A stretch of DNA of 64,000 nt from Agromyces ramosus (lineage in GTDB: Bacteria; Actinomycetota; Actinomycetes; Actinomycetales; Microbacteriaceae): the NCBI RefSeq assembly GCF_030817175.1, contig NZ_JAUSYY010000001.1, positions 1,674,001 to 1,738,000 of the forward strand, read 5' to 3'. A model generated the notes under the pieces. It was not told the origin of the DNA. It was given only the letters and a program-made list of their open reading frames with translations, and made no database searches. Made by a program: the position numbers and the translations under genes. Shown here in pieces: positions 17,889 through 26,475 of this stretch. Each line of letters starts with the position of its first letter. Positions within the stretch are counted from its first letter, which is position 1.

Positions 17889-18920
17889 GTGCGAGGCAGT
17901 CGGTTGTCGCCGATGTCCGTCGTCGGATGGATCGGGCTCGCGCTGCTCCTCTGCGGCGCGTTCTTCGCTGCCCTCGGTGCGCTGAACCAGACGATCTACG
18001 GCGCATCCGGCTTCGTCGAGCGCTACCTCGAGGCGATCGCGAACGACGACATCGCCACGGCCTCCACGACACCCGGTGTCGCACTCGATGCCGCCGAGCT
18101 CGAGGCGCTCGGGCTGCCGGCGAACGTGTCGACGGCGATGCTCCGCTCGGGCGTGATCGAGTCCGGTCCTGAAGACGTCAGCATCGTCAGCGACATCGCC
18201 AAAGACGACGGGACGCACACCGTCACCGCCAGCTACCGTCTCGAGACGGCGATCATCGAGACGGCGTTCGACGTGCGCCCCATCACCCCCCTCTACGGCG
18301 TGCTCAACCGCTGGGAGTTCGCGGTCAGCCCGCTCGCGGTCATCGACGTGACAGCCGCCCACAACCCGATCTTCACCGTCGGTTCGCTCTCGCTCGACGC
18401 ACGGGCGGCGAAGCCGGTCGACGAACTGCTCGCGTTCACCCAGGTCACGCCGTACCTGGCGATGGCACCCGCGGTCTACGAGTTCCGCTACGACTCGACG
18501 CTCCTCACCGCAGCACCGGTCGCCGCGCAGGCCGACCCGTCAGCCCGGGTGGCGGTCACCGTCGACGCCCAGCCCACCACCGTGTTCGTCGAACGGGTGC
18601 AGGTGAAGGTCGACGAGTACCTCGCGGGCTGCACCGAGCAGCACGTGCTCCTGCCGGCGCAGTGCCCCTTCGGCATCGAGATCGACGACCGCGTGGTCAG
18701 TGAGCCGCAATGGAGTATCGTCACCTCGCCGGTGGTCACGCTCACGCCAGGCGAGACGGCGTTCGACATGCCCCCCACCGAGGGCATCGCCCACATCAGC
18801 GTCGAGGTGCAGTCGCTCTTCGACGGCGAGCTCTCCACGGTCGAAGAAGACCGTCCGTTCACCCTGGCGCTGAGCGCGACGATCAACCCCGACGGCAACA
18901 TCGCCATCCAGCTCAAGTAG
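17889..18920 (+). CDS. Membrane-anchored hypothetical protein
   Basis: A ~343-residue protein with one N-terminal helix (VVGWIGLALLLCGAFFAALGAL) and a large extracytoplasmic part without cysteines except a close pair (CTEQHVLLPAQC). The outer part begins with a helical stretch (FVERYLEAIANDDIATASTTPGV) similar in look to domains that bind wall or lipoprotein partners, then is beta-rich. No enzyme motif is visible. The GTG at 17889 gives a basic N-terminus; the ATG at 17913 is an alternative, and neither has a strong ribosome site. I do not recognise a family. Confidence 0.65.
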   Translation: MRGSRLSPMSVVGWIGLALLLCGAFFAALGALNQTIYGASGFVERYLEAIANDDIATASTTPGVALDAAELEALGLPANVSTAMLRSGVIESGPEDVSIVSDIAKDDGTHTVTASYRLETAIIETAFDVRPITPLYGVLNRWEFAVSPLAVIDVTAAHNPIFTVGSLSLDARAAKPVDELLAFTQVTPYLAMAPAVYEFRYDSTLLTAAPVAAQADPSARVAVTVDAQPTTVFVERVQVKVDEYLAGCTEQHVLLPAQCPFGIEIDDRVVSEPQWSIVTSPVVTLTPGETAFDMPPTEGIAHISVEVQSLFDGELSTVEEDRPFTLALSATINPDGNIAIQLK

Positions 18921-18943
18921 CGCGCCGGGGCATCCGGTGACCG

Positions 18944-20920
18944 CTACTCGGCGCGGAGGTCGTGATCGGCGATCGCCGCCAGTCGCGCGTTGTACTCCTC
19001 GAGCTCCGCGTCGCCCGTGCGGTCGGCGTGCCGGTCGCGGCGCTTCGACTCCTTCTCGTCGCTGCGCGACCACTGCACGGCGACCGTGATCGCGAGGGCG
19101 ACCGTCGGGATCTCGCCGATCGACCACGCGATGCCGCCACCGAGCTGCTGATCGACGAGCGCGTCGGTGCCCCACCCCATCGCGCCGTACCAGTCGGCGA
19201 GCAGCAGGCCGGTGCCCGACATGATCGCGAGGCCGAAGAACGCGTGGAACGCCATGGTGCCGAGCAGGAGGACGAGCCGGAACGGGTAGGGCAGGCGGTA
19301 GGGCACCGGGTCGATGCCGATCAGGGACTGCACGAACAGGTAGCCCGTGATCAGGAAGTGCACGATCATCCACTCGTGGCCGATGTGGTCGACCATCGTC
19401 CAGCGGAACAGGGGCGAGTAGTAGAACACCCAGAGCGAGCCGGCGAACAGGACCGCCGCGACGATCGGGTTGGCGATGACGCCCGCGAACTTCGAGTGCA
19501 CGGCGAGCAGGATCCACTCGCGGCCGCCACGGCTGCCGTCATCGCGCGGGCGGATGGAACGCGCCGCGAGCGTGACCGGTGCGCCGGGCACGAGCAGCAC
19601 CGGCACGGCCATCGTGAGCACCATGTGGCCGAGCATGTGCGCCGAGAAGAGGTACTGCTCGTAGACGTTCACGCCGCCGTTGGTGACGTAGGCGAGCAGC
19701 ACGAGCCCGGCGACCCAGAGCACTGCGCGGTAGACGGGCCAGCGGTCGCCGCGCTTGCGCAGGCGGCGGACACCGGCGAGGTAGAAGAAGATGCCGAACC
19801 CGCAGGCGAGCAGCCAGATGAGGTCGGGGCTCCACTCGGTGAAGTAGCGGGTCCAGTCGGGCCACGGCGGCAGGGGCTCGCCGGTGAGGATCTCGGCGGG
19901 GGTGCGGGCGAGCGAGCCGGCCTCGGCTTCCGAGACGGGTGTCGCGGTGCGGGCGAGGGCGGCCGCGACACCCGACGCGAGGCCCATGAACGCGAGCTCG
20001 ACGACGACGAGGAGCCAGAACGTGCCGGTTCCGGATGCCCCGGCGCGCGACATCCGGCCGATCAGGAATCGGCGCTGGGCCGCGCCGAACAGTCCGAGTG
20101 CGACGAGGGCGGTCAGCTTCACGAGCACGAGCACGCCGTAGGGCGTCGCGAGCTCGTCCAAGGTGCCCACGCGGAGGGCTGCGCTCGCATATCCCGAGAG
20201 CGCCACGACGATGAAGCAGACGAGAGCGACCGTCGAGTAGCGGGCCAGCACGACGGGCAGCCGGTCGACGCCGAGCTCGCGTCGGAGCAACACGATCGTG
20301 ACGAGCCCGCCCACCCAGGCCGCGGCGAACACGAGGTGCAGGCCGAGGGCGGTGATCGCCTCGGAGTGCCCGGCCGAGCCGGCCGCGTGACCCTGTTGCG
20401 CGAGCGGCACGAGCGACGTGACCGCAAGCACCGTGACGAAGACGAGCGCGGTGTGGTTGCGCACCGCGAAGCAGAGCACGGTCACCGTGGCCGCGACGAG
20501 CGTCGTCGTGAGCCACGCCTGGCCGAGTTCGATCGTGGTGACGAACTGCCCGAGCTGCTGCCCGAAGGTATCGCCGATGTCGAACGGTGCGCCGGTCACG
20601 ACGAGGAAGGTGAAGAGACCGCTCGCGGCACTCGCGACGGTCATGACAGCGGCGGATGCCGCGGCCACGTCGAGCGCGAGGTCGAACTCGCGCCGTTTCG
20701 GGGTGAGCGCCCACACCGCGAGCACGAGCGCGCCGATCATGCCGGCCGCGCCGAGGTTCACGAACAGCTTCGCGACGGGGACGCCGTACCGGGCGACGGG
20801 CCCGGGGTCCTGGATCAGCTGCTCAGCCGCTCCCCCGCCGTAGGCGAGGCCCGCGAACGTCGCGACGAGGGCGACGAGGGTGAGCACGGCAGGGCCGAGC
20901 ACGCGGACGGAGCGGGGCAC
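18944..20920 (-). CDS. CopD-CtaG fusion: copper resistance/cytochrome oxidase assembly membrane protein
   Basis: A 658-residue polytopic protein. The N-terminal half (to ~residue 320) has eight or so helices and the CopD-type copper export pattern (GLHLVFAAAWVGGLVTIVLLRRE). The second half has the caa3_CtaG pattern with conserved His: YLFSAHMLGHMVLTMAVPVLLVPGAP, WMIVHFLITGYLFVQSLIG and MAFHAFFGLAIM. The fused form is common in actinobacteria and supplies copper to cytochrome c oxidase or tolerates excess copper. Tail residues are charged and cytoplasmic. It is convergent with the preceding gene, 23 bp apart, with no copper-response site seen. Confidence 0.9.
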   Translation of the reverse strand: MPRSVRVLGPAVLTLVALVATFAGLAYGGGAAEQLIQDPGPVARYGVPVAKLFVNLGAAGMIGALVLAVWALTPKRREFDLALDVAAASAAVMTVASAASGLFTFLVVTGAPFDIGDTFGQQLGQFVTTIELGQAWLTTTLVAATVTVLCFAVRNHTALVFVTVLAVTSLVPLAQQGHAAGSAGHSEAITALGLHLVFAAAWVGGLVTIVLLRRELGVDRLPVVLARYSTVALVCFIVVALSGYASAALRVGTLDELATPYGVLVLVKLTALVALGLFGAAQRRFLIGRMSRAGASGTGTFWLLVVVELAFMGLASGVAAALARTATPVSEAEAGSLARTPAEILTGEPLPPWPDWTRYFTEWSPDLIWLLACGFGIFFYLAGVRRLRKRGDRWPVYRAVLWVAGLVLLAYVTNGGVNVYEQYLFSAHMLGHMVLTMAVPVLLVPGAPVTLAARSIRPRDDGSRGGREWILLAVHSKFAGVIANPIVAAVLFAGSLWVFYYSPLFRWTMVDHIGHEWMIVHFLITGYLFVQSLIGIDPVPYRLPYPFRLVLLLGTMAFHAFFGLAIMSGTGLLLADWYGAMGWGTDALVDQQLGGGIAWSIGEIPTVALAITVAVQWSRSDEKESKRRDRHADRTGDAELEEYNARLAAIADHDLRAE

Positions 20921-20978
20921 CGGACCAGCCTATGCGGTCGTGCCCGAGCGCCCGCCCAGCGGAAACGCAAGGAAACGA

Positions 20979-21014
20979 CGAAGGGGCGCACGGCTCACGC
21001 CGCACGCCCCTTCG
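20979..21014 (-). terminator. Terminator of the HU gene
   Basis: CGAAGGGGCG (20979-20988) and CGCCCCTTCG (21005-21014) form a 10-bp stem, starting 12 bp after the HU stop on the minus strand and followed by a T-rich stretch (TCGTTTCCTTGCGTTTCC). Confidence 0.75.
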
Positions 21015-21026
21015 TGAAGACCTTGG

Positions 21027-21314
21027 TTACTTCGCAGCAGCCTTGAGCTTCGAGCCGGCCGAGACCTTGACCGAGTAGCCGGCCGCGATCTGGATCTCGG
21101 CGCCGGTCTGCGGGTTGCGGCCGGTACGAGCTGCACGGTGCGTGCGCTCGACGGCGATCCAGCCCGGGATGGAGACCTTGGTGCCGGAGCCGACGGCCTC
21201 GGCGAGCGCCTCGAAGAGGCCGCCGAGCACGGCATCGACGGTGGCCTGGCTCTGTCCGGTCGACGCTGCGACCTTCGCGACGAGCTCGGTCTTGTTGAGC
21301 GACTTGTCAGCCAT
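21027..21314 (-). CDS. hup: HU-family nucleoid DNA-binding protein
   Basis: A 95-residue basic protein with the full HU pattern: N-terminal MADKSLNKTELVAKVA, the dimer helix TVDAVLGGLFEALAEAV, IPGWIAVERTHRAARTGRNPQTG (the DNA-binding beta-arm, with the tip Pro) and the C-terminal KVSAGSKLKAAAK. It compacts DNA and bends it during replication and transcription. It lacks the long lysine/alanine tail found in mycobacterial and streptomycete HupS. The ATG at 21314 has GAGGAGGA 6 nt upstream. Monocistronic with its own terminator. Confidence 0.95.
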   Translation of the reverse strand: MADKSLNKTELVAKVAASTGQSQATVDAVLGGLFEALAEAVGSGTKVSIPGWIAVERTHRAARTGRNPQTGAEIQIAAGYSVKVSAGSKLKAAAK

Positions 21315-21611
21315 TGAATGTCCTCCTCGGACCTTCGCTGTTCGGTACAGCAATTTGTGAGTTCTCGGGAACGATCGTTCAACCGCCCCCGGTGGCCGGT
21401 CGGGCCGCCTCGAATGTAGCAGAGATCCGCGGATTTCCGCGGATTTCCGGTACTTTCGGGCACCTTCGTGCCCGGCGTGTCGCCGAGCGGATGCCTCGGC
21501 GGACCCCACGATCGGACGAACGGGATGCTCCAGCGGGCGAGGAGACGACGAAAAGGGGCGCCCCTCGCGGGACGCCCCTCTCGGTGAAGCGGTGAAGCCT
21601 GGAGCGGTGAA
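21315..21611. other. Regulatory spacer upstream of HU with palindrome and tandem 10-bp repeat
   Basis: The 297-bp gap between HU and rpsN holds a perfect 12-bp palindrome GAACGATCGTTC (21369-21380), about 55 bp upstream of the HU start, and two direct copies of TCCGCGGATT (21426-21445) with a partial third. On the minus strand a TACATT hexamer just downstream of the repeats (about 21412-21417) is a possible -10 element. The rpsN terminator occupies 21551-21579. No coding sequence is seen. Confidence 0.45.
21551..21579 (-). terminator. Terminator of the rpmB-rpmG-rpsN operon
   Basis: Arms GGGGCG (21555-21560) and CGCCCC (21573-21578) with a following TTTT on the minus strand (21551-21554), 33 bp beyond the rpsN stop. 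The flanking bases can extend the stem. Confidence 0.65.
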
Positions 21612-21917
21612 CTACCAGCTCGACTTGGTGATGCCGGGCAGCTCGCCACGGTGCGCCATGTCGCGGAAGCGAACACGCGACACACCGAACTTCGAGAGGT
21701 TGCCGCGGGGGCGACCGTCGATGGCGTCACGCGAACGGACGCGCACCGGCGACGCGTTGCGCGGAAGCTTCTGGAGGCCCTGACGAGCCGCCTCGCGGCT
21801 CTCGTCGGTGCCGTTCTCGTCGACGAGCGCCTTCTTCAGCTCGAGGCGCTTGGCCGCGTACCGCGCGACGATCACCTTGCGCTGTTCGTTGCGCGCGATC
21901 TTGCTCTTCTTCGCCAT
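21612..21917 (-). CDS. rpsN: 30S ribosomal protein S14, zinc-independent form
   Basis: A 101-residue protein ([21 protein letters not shown]... [34 protein letters not shown]). It is the long form: the ~61-residue zinc-binding type carries C-x2-C...C-x2-C, and here no cysteine is present at all. It assembles late in the head of the 30S subunit. It is the last gene of a three-gene operon after rpmG, with a 3-bp gap and a terminator downstream. Confidence 0.96.
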   Translation of the reverse strand: MAKKSKIARNEQRKVIVARYAAKRLELKKALVDENGTDESREAARQGLQKLPRNASPVRVRSRDAIDGRPRGNLSKFGVSRVRFRDMAHRGELPGITKSSW

Positions 21918-21920
21918 GTC

Positions 21921-22088
21921 TTAGCGCTCCTCTCGGAAGTCGACGTGCTTGCGCACTACGGGGTCGTACTTCTTGAGCACGAGACGGTCGGGGTTGTTGC
22001 GGCGGTTCTTGCGGGTCACGTAGGTGTACCCGGTGCCGGCGGTCGACCGAAGCTTGATGATCGGCCGAATGTCTTGCGCCTTCGCCAT
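21921..22088 (-). CDS. rpmG: 50S ribosomal protein L33, zinc-independent form
   Basis: A 55-residue protein [20 protein letters not shown]...[21 protein letters not shown]. The place of the zinc ribbon cysteines is taken by YVTRKNRRN, the cysteine-free type. It belongs to the 50S E-site region. Its ATG overlaps the rpmB stop as TAATG, so the two are coupled, and rpsN follows after 3 bp. Confidence 0.96.
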   Translation of the reverse strand: MAKAQDIRPIIKLRSTAGTGYTYVTRKNRRNNPDRLVLKKYDPVVRKHVDFREER

Positions 22089-22324
22089 TAGAGCTTCACC
22101 CCACGTGCCTGCATGTCCTTGACCACTGACTCGATGCCGCGAGCGTCGATCACCTTGATGCCCTTGGCGGACACGTTGATGGTGATGTTCCGACGAAGCG
22201 ACGGCACGAAGTACGTCTTCTTCTGCACGTTCGGGTCGAAGCGGCGCTTCGTCCGGCGGTGCGAGTGCGAGATGTTGTGTCCGAAGCCGGGAATGGCTCC
22301 GGTCACCTGGCACACTGCTGCCAT
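22088..22324 (-). CDS. rpmB: 50S ribosomal protein L28, zinc-independent form
   Basis: A 78-residue protein with MAAVCQVTG at the start (one Cys only; the zinc form has C-x2-C), then [22 protein letters not shown]. It belongs to the L28/L33/S14 zinc-free set, which in mycobacteria and streptomycetes forms a duplicate operon for zinc starvation. GGAGG lies 7 nt before the ATG at 22324. It is the first gene of the operon. Confidence 0.95.
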   Translation of the reverse strand: MAAVCQVTGAIPGFGHNISHSHRRTKRRFDPNVQKKTYFVPSLRRNITINVSAKGIKVIDARGIESVVKDMQARGVKL

Positions 22325-22341
22325 TGGTTTCCTCCAATACC

Positions 22342-22359
22342 GAGGGGCGGATGCCCCTC
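22342..22359 (-). promoter_or_regulatory. Hairpin in the rpmB leader
   Basis: GAGGGGC (22342-22348) and GCCCCTC (22353-22359) form a 7-bp stem with a 4-nt loop, 18 bp upstream of rpmB. I looked for a Zur box in the 250-bp gap to 22574 and saw none. Its purpose is not known; it may be part of the leader RNA. Confidence 0.4.
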
Positions 22360-22574
22360 CCAAGGTCTCTTGTCTGCTGACCTTCCCCATGCGAACGCCC
22401 ACGATCTCTCGTGGATTTCTGCGGGGAGTGTCGCGGCATGGACAGTGGAAGTGCCCAGCCAAAGAGCCAGCTTACCAGACGGCGGGCGAGCGTCGGAATC
22501 GAGCCGATGCCGCGTGCGGGCAGAGCGACCGGGCAGGGGTGCGGCGCGGCATCCGGAAGCGTACCCTGACGCGC

Positions 22575-22967
22575 ATGGCGACGTGGGACGACGTACGCGA
22601 GCTCGCGCTCGCCCTCCCCGAGACGAGAGAGCATGTCTCGCGCGGGAGCCTGCACTGGAGGGTGCGCCTGAAGAGCTTCGCGTGGGAGCGCCCCCTTCGG
22701 CGCGCCGACCTCGACTCGCTCGGCATCGCGGCACAGACCGGCGCGGTGCTCGGCGCCGCGACCGAGGATGAGGCCGTGAAGCGGGCGCTCATCGCCGAGG
22801 ACCCGACGGTGTTCTTCACGACGTCGCACTTCGAGGGGTACGCGGCCGTGCTCGTGCACCTCGATCGCATCTCGCGCCGGCGTCTCACGGAAGTCGTCGC
22901 GGAGGCGTGGGCGGCCAAGGCTCCCCCGCGTCTGCTGCACGAGCACCTCGAGCGAAATCCCGACTAG
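22575..22967 (+). CDS. MmcQ/YjbR family protein
   Basis: A 130-residue protein starting [20 protein letters not shown], with the family pattern LPETxE, a short beta-sheet, [21 protein letters not shown] and [18 protein letters not shown]. It is a CyaY-like alpha/beta fold that probably binds DNA or a small protein partner; no enzymatic residue is established. The ATG at 22575 is the only good start. It is convergent with the next gene, sharing the four bases CTAG at 22964-22967. Confidence 0.85.
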   Translation: MATWDDVRELALALPETREHVSRGSLHWRVRLKSFAWERPLRRADLDSLGIAAQTGAVLGAATEDEAVKRALIAEDPTVFFTTSHFEGYAAVLVHLDRISRRRLTEVVAEAWAAKAPPRLLHEHLERNPD

Positions 22968-23662
22968 TTCGCTGCGGCCGGCTCGTCGACGTCGATGGCG
23001 CGGCGCGACAGGAGCGCCGCGACGAGGAAGCACAGCGCCCCGATCAGCGTGCCGAGATTCGCCCAGAACAGGCTCACGAAGTCGTCGGTCCTCGGCGACA
23101 CGAATGCCCCGACGGCCGATACCCCGAACGCGATCGAGCCCAGCATGTTCAGGAGGGTGCCGTGCCAGGAGCGCGCGTCCCGGTCCCAGAGCTCGCCACG
23201 ATCCTTGGTCGCGACCACCGCCAGGGCGCTCGAGATGAGGAATGCCGCCGACCCGAAGGCGTCGGGCCGCCACCCGGCGCCGATCTCGTTCGGGTCGCGG
23301 ATGGCGGCGGCGAGCGCCTGCCAGGTGCTCACGTTGAAGAAGAGCGTGCCGGCGAACTGGATCGCGGCCGCCCACCAGTCGTAGCGGTCGGCCTGGTTCG
23401 TGCCGCGCCGCGGTGGCCGGCGCCCGCTGAGGCTCAGCTGGATGAACCCCGCCGCGGTGAAGAAGAGCGAGCCGATGAAGAACGTCACGCCGACGACGAC
23501 CGCGCCCGCCCACTCCGCGTAGAAGGGCACGGCGCCGACGAGGAAGCACACCGAGCCGATCGCGAAGCCCCAGGCCTCGCGGCGCAGGCGGAGGCGGCGG
23601 GAGGCGGGGGCTGCGGCCCTCACGTCCCCCGCCTCGCCCCTCGGCTCCGCGGCCTCGGCCAT
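22964..23662 (-). CDS. YrhK-like multi-helix membrane protein
   Basis: A 232-residue integral membrane protein with six predicted helices ([56 protein letters not shown], and others). The N-terminal part is basic and cytoplasmic. The layout and motifs ([27 protein letters not shown]) fit the YrhK family of unknown function. The gene is 7 bp beyond the glutamate decarboxylase stop on the same strand, so it may be its downstream partner. Confidence 0.7.
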   Translation of the reverse strand: MAEAAEPRGEAGDVRAAAPASRRLRLRREAWGFAIGSVCFLVGAVPFYAEWAGAVVVGVTFFIGSLFFTAAGFIQLSLSGRRPPRRGTNQADRYDWWAAAIQFAGTLFFNVSTWQALAAAIRDPNEIGAGWRPDAFGSAAFLISSALAVVATKDRGELWDRDARSWHGTLLNMLGSIAFGVSAVGAFVSPRTDDFVSLFWANLGTLIGALCFLVAALLSRRAIDVDEPAAAN

Positions 23663-23669
23663 TCCCGCC

Positions 23670-25103
23670 CTAGTGGGTGAAGGAGGACACGAGGCCCTCG
23701 GTGGGCATCGGCGATTCGAGCCGATCGAGGTAGTCGACGGCCTCCGTGATGTCGACGATGAGGGACTCGGCGAGGTTGCGGCTGAGTCCGTTGCGCACGA
23801 CGATGCGCTGCACGGTGAGGTCGGTGAGATCGTCCGGCATCGGGTACGCGGGAATGAGCCAGCCCTTCAGCCGCAGCCGCTCCGACAGGTGGTACAGGTT
23901 CCATTTGTCGGTGTGGCCCTTCGCCAGCTGCCAGGCGAACACCGGGATATCGGTGCCGTCGTTCCACAGCTCGAAGGCGGGCATCTTGCCGATCTCGCCC
24001 GAGAGGTACACCGCGACATCCTGCGAGGCCTTCTGCACCTTGTAGTAGCCGTCCCACCCGAGCCGGAGGAACAGGTAGTACTGCAACAGCACCTGGGCGC
24101 CCGGGCGCGAGAAGTTGAGGGCGAAGCTCGGCATGTGGCCGCCGAGGTAGGTCACGTCGAAGACGAGCTCCTTCGGAAGGTCGTCGACCGAGCGCCAGAC
24201 CACCCAGCCGAGGCCCGGGTACACGAGTCCGTACTTGTGCGCAGAGGTGCTGATCGAGATGACCCGATCGACCCGGAAGTCCCACTCGAGCTCGGGCTGG
24301 AGGAACGGTGCGATCATGGCGCCGGATGCCCCGTCGACATGGATCTTCACGTCGAGCCCCGTGTCGGCCTGGATCTTGTCGAGCGCGGCCGCGATCTGCG
24401 CGACGGGCTCGTACATGCCGGTGTACGTGACCCCCATGATCGCGACGACGCCGATGGTGTTCTCATCGACGTACTTCTCGAGCTCGTGGCCGTCGAGCAC
24501 CTTGTGCTCGTCGGTGATGGGCACGTAGCGCGCCTCGACGTCCCAGTAGTTGCAGAACTTCTCCCAGCACACCTGGACGGCGCTCGAGAGGATGAGGTTC
24601 GGCTTCTCGGTCGACCTGCCTTCGGCCCGGCGCGCGAGCTGCCAGCGTCGCTTCATCGCGAGGCCGCCGAGCATGCATGCCTCGGAGGAGCCGATCGTCG
24701 ACGTGCCGATGGCGTTGTCGGTGTCGGGCGCGTTCCAGAGGCTCGCGAGCATGTTCCAGCAGCGGGTCTCGATCGCCGCGGTCTGCGGGTACTCGTCTTT
24801 GTCGACCATGTTCTTGTCGGCGGATTCCGAGTACAGCCTCGTGGCGTACGGGTCCATCCACGTGCCGACGAACGTCGCGAGGTTCAGTCGCGCGTTCCCG
24901 TCGAGCATCGCCTCGTCGTGCACGATCTGGTAGGCGGTCTCCCCCAGCGATTCACCCTCCGGCAGCCGATTCAGCGGGAAGTCGGTCGCCTCGCCGGCGC
25001 GAGCGAACATCGGGTTGAGCTGGTTCGTGTCGCCGGTGCCGCTGAATCCCCTCGGTGAGTCGATGTGCGTGGATCCTCTGGCGCTCGAGTGCTGAACGGT
25101 CAT
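23670..25103 (-). CDS. gadB: Glutamate decarboxylase (PLP-dependent)
   Basis: A 477-residue group II PLP decarboxylase. IHVDGASG (D257) and the Schiff-base Lys in STSAHKYG (K290) are in the expected places, as are the NMLASLWNAP and GSSEACMLGG blocks. It converts glutamate to GABA, consuming a proton. No glutamate/GABA antiporter gene lies nearby, so an acid-resistance role is not shown. The ATG at 25103 has GGGAG about 9 nt upstream. The next gene downstream is the YrhK-like membrane protein, 7 bp away. Confidence 0.93.
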   Translation of the reverse strand: MTVQHSSARGSTHIDSPRGFSGTGDTNQLNPMFARAGEATDFPLNRLPEGESLGETAYQIVHDEAMLDGNARLNLATFVGTWMDPYATRLYSESADKNMVDKDEYPQTAAIETRCWNMLASLWNAPDTDNAIGTSTIGSSEACMLGGLAMKRRWQLARRAEGRSTEKPNLILSSAVQVCWEKFCNYWDVEARYVPITDEHKVLDGHELEKYVDENTIGVVAIMGVTYTGMYEPVAQIAAALDKIQADTGLDVKIHVDGASGAMIAPFLQPELEWDFRVDRVISISTSAHKYGLVYPGLGWVVWRSVDDLPKELVFDVTYLGGHMPSFALNFSRPGAQVLLQYYLFLRLGWDGYYKVQKASQDVAVYLSGEIGKMPAFELWNDGTDIPVFAWQLAKGHTDKWNLYHLSERLRLKGWLIPAYPMPDDLTDLTVQRIVVRNGLSRNLAESLIVDITEAVDYLDRLESPMPTEGLVSSFTH

Positions 25104-25240
25104 CGAAATCTGCTCCCCTGTGTGCAGGCGTTCGACGTCAGACGGCGCGGAGCGGGTACCCCTCATCGAGCGCATTCCCCGTGCACAGTGTGCTCGCCGG
25201 GGCACCGTTCTCGCAAGGGATCGTGAGGAACGTTCGGCTG

Positions 25241-25636
25241 TCAGACGGCAGCGAGCTTCGTGCAGTTCGCGCACAGGCCGAACACGTCGACGACGTGGGC
25301 GGCGCCGGTGAAGCCGTGCTCGGCGGCGACCCGCTTGGCCCAGGTCTCGACCTCGTCGGCAGCGATCTCGACGGTCAGCCCGCAGTTGCGGCAGATGAGG
25401 TGATGGTGGTGGCCGGTCGTGGTGCACGCGCGGTAGAGGGCCTCGCCGTCGGGCGACTGCAGCGAGTCGGCCTCACCCGTCGAGGCGAGGTCGCCGAGCG
25501 CCCGATAGACGGTCGCGAGCCCGATGGGTGATCCGCTCGAGTGCAGCGAGGAGTGCAGCGCCTGGGCGCTGATGAAGCCCTCGGTGTCGTCGAGCGCCTC
25601 GCGAACGGCTTCGCGTTGCCAGGTGTTGCGCTTCAT
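25241..25636 (-). CDS. zur: Zinc uptake regulator, Fur family
   Basis: A 131-residue repressor with the Fur winged helix (TWQREAVREALDD, GSPIGLATVYRALGDLASTG) and a metal-binding C-terminal part: HHHH at 76-79, C82-x2-C85 and C122-x2-C125. Zinc-bound dimers repress by binding Zur boxes. It closes the znu operon, with its ATG overlapping the preceding permease stop as ATGA (25633-25636), so its own level follows the operon. Assignment to Zur rather than Fur rests on the znu genes and the Zur box. Confidence 0.9.
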   Translation of the reverse strand: MKRNTWQREAVREALDDTEGFISAQALHSSLHSSGSPIGLATVYRALGDLASTGEADSLQSPDGEALYRACTTTGHHHHLICRNCGLTVEIAADEVETWAKRVAAEHGFTGAAHVVDVFGLCANCTKLAAV

Positions 25637-26475
25637 GCGATTCGTGCATCCTCTGCGGTCTCGACCGGTATGGAGACTCGATTCAACGGTAGCCCGCGCA
25701 CCTTGGAGATTCCCAGTGCGAGGAGGAAGAACGCGGTGGCGGCGATCGCGATCGCCGGGCCGGCCGCGATCGCGAGTGCGCGAGAGGCGAGCACGCCGAC
25801 GACGCCGGATGCCGCACCGATCAGCGGCGCCGCGACGAGGATGCCCCCGAAGGTCGGGGCGATCAGGCGAGCCGCGGTGGCCGGTGCGGCGATGAGGGCG
25901 ATCGCGAGGATCGCGCCGACCGCGGGCAGCGAGCTGACGACGACCGCCGCCGTGAGGCCCAGCACGAGCAGTTCGACGGGCCACTCGCGGTAGCCCGCGG
26001 CGCGGAATCCCGGGGGGTCGAACGTCGAGAACGCGATCTCCTTGCCGAAACCGGCGACCACGATCACGGCAATGACGGCGACGGATGCCGCCAGCAGAAT
26101 ATCTCCGTCGCTCACCGTGAGGATCGAGCCCACGAGCAGCGAGTCGGCTCGCACGGGCAGGCCGGGCAACGCCGCCTGCAGCAGGGCGCCGGCCGCGAAG
26201 CCGCCGGTCAGCACGATGCCCGCCGCCACTTGGGCTCCCTGCCGGCGCACGCGGGCGATGCCCGCCATGACGGCGACGATGACGACGGATGCCACGGCCG
26301 CTCCCAGCGGCACGCTCACGCCGATCGCGGCCGCCGCAACTGCGCCGGGGTAGCTCGCGTGCGTGAGGGCCTGCGCGAAGAACGTGCGGCGGCGCAGCAC
26401 GACGAGGGCGCCGACGAATCCCGCGCCCGCGCCGATGACGATCGATGCGAGCAGTGCGCGTTCGAAGTAGCCCAT
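25633..26475 (-). CDS. Zinc ABC transporter permease, second copy
   Basis: A 280-residue permease with about eight predicted helices of the ABC-3 type. FFAQALTHASYPGAVAAAAIG is the coupling-helix region and KEIAFSTFDPPGF the second cytoplasmic loop. Together with the next permease it forms the channel for zinc import. The ATG at 26475 overlaps the upstream stop (TGATG). Two different ABC-3 permease genes in one operon are usual in actinobacteria. Confidence 0.9.
   Translation of the reverse strand: MGYFERALLASIVIGAGAGFVGALVVLRRRTFFAQALTHASYPGAVAAAAIGVSVPLGAAVASVVIVAVMAGIARVRRQGAQVAAGIVLTGGFAAGALLQAALPGLPVRADSLLVGSILTVSDGDILLAASVAVIAVIVVAGFGKEIAFSTFDPPGFRAAGYREWPVELLVLGLTAAVVVSSLPAVGAILAIALIAAPATAARLIAPTFGGILVAAPLIGAASGVVGVLASRALAIAAGPAIAIAATAFFLLALGISKVRGLPLNRVSIPVETAEDARIA

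Noticed and set aside
18962..21046. A 694-codon plus-strand frame opposite CopD-CtaG
   Set aside because: Low-complexity charged text, antisense to a membrane protein with conserved His motifs; typical high-GC shadow frame.
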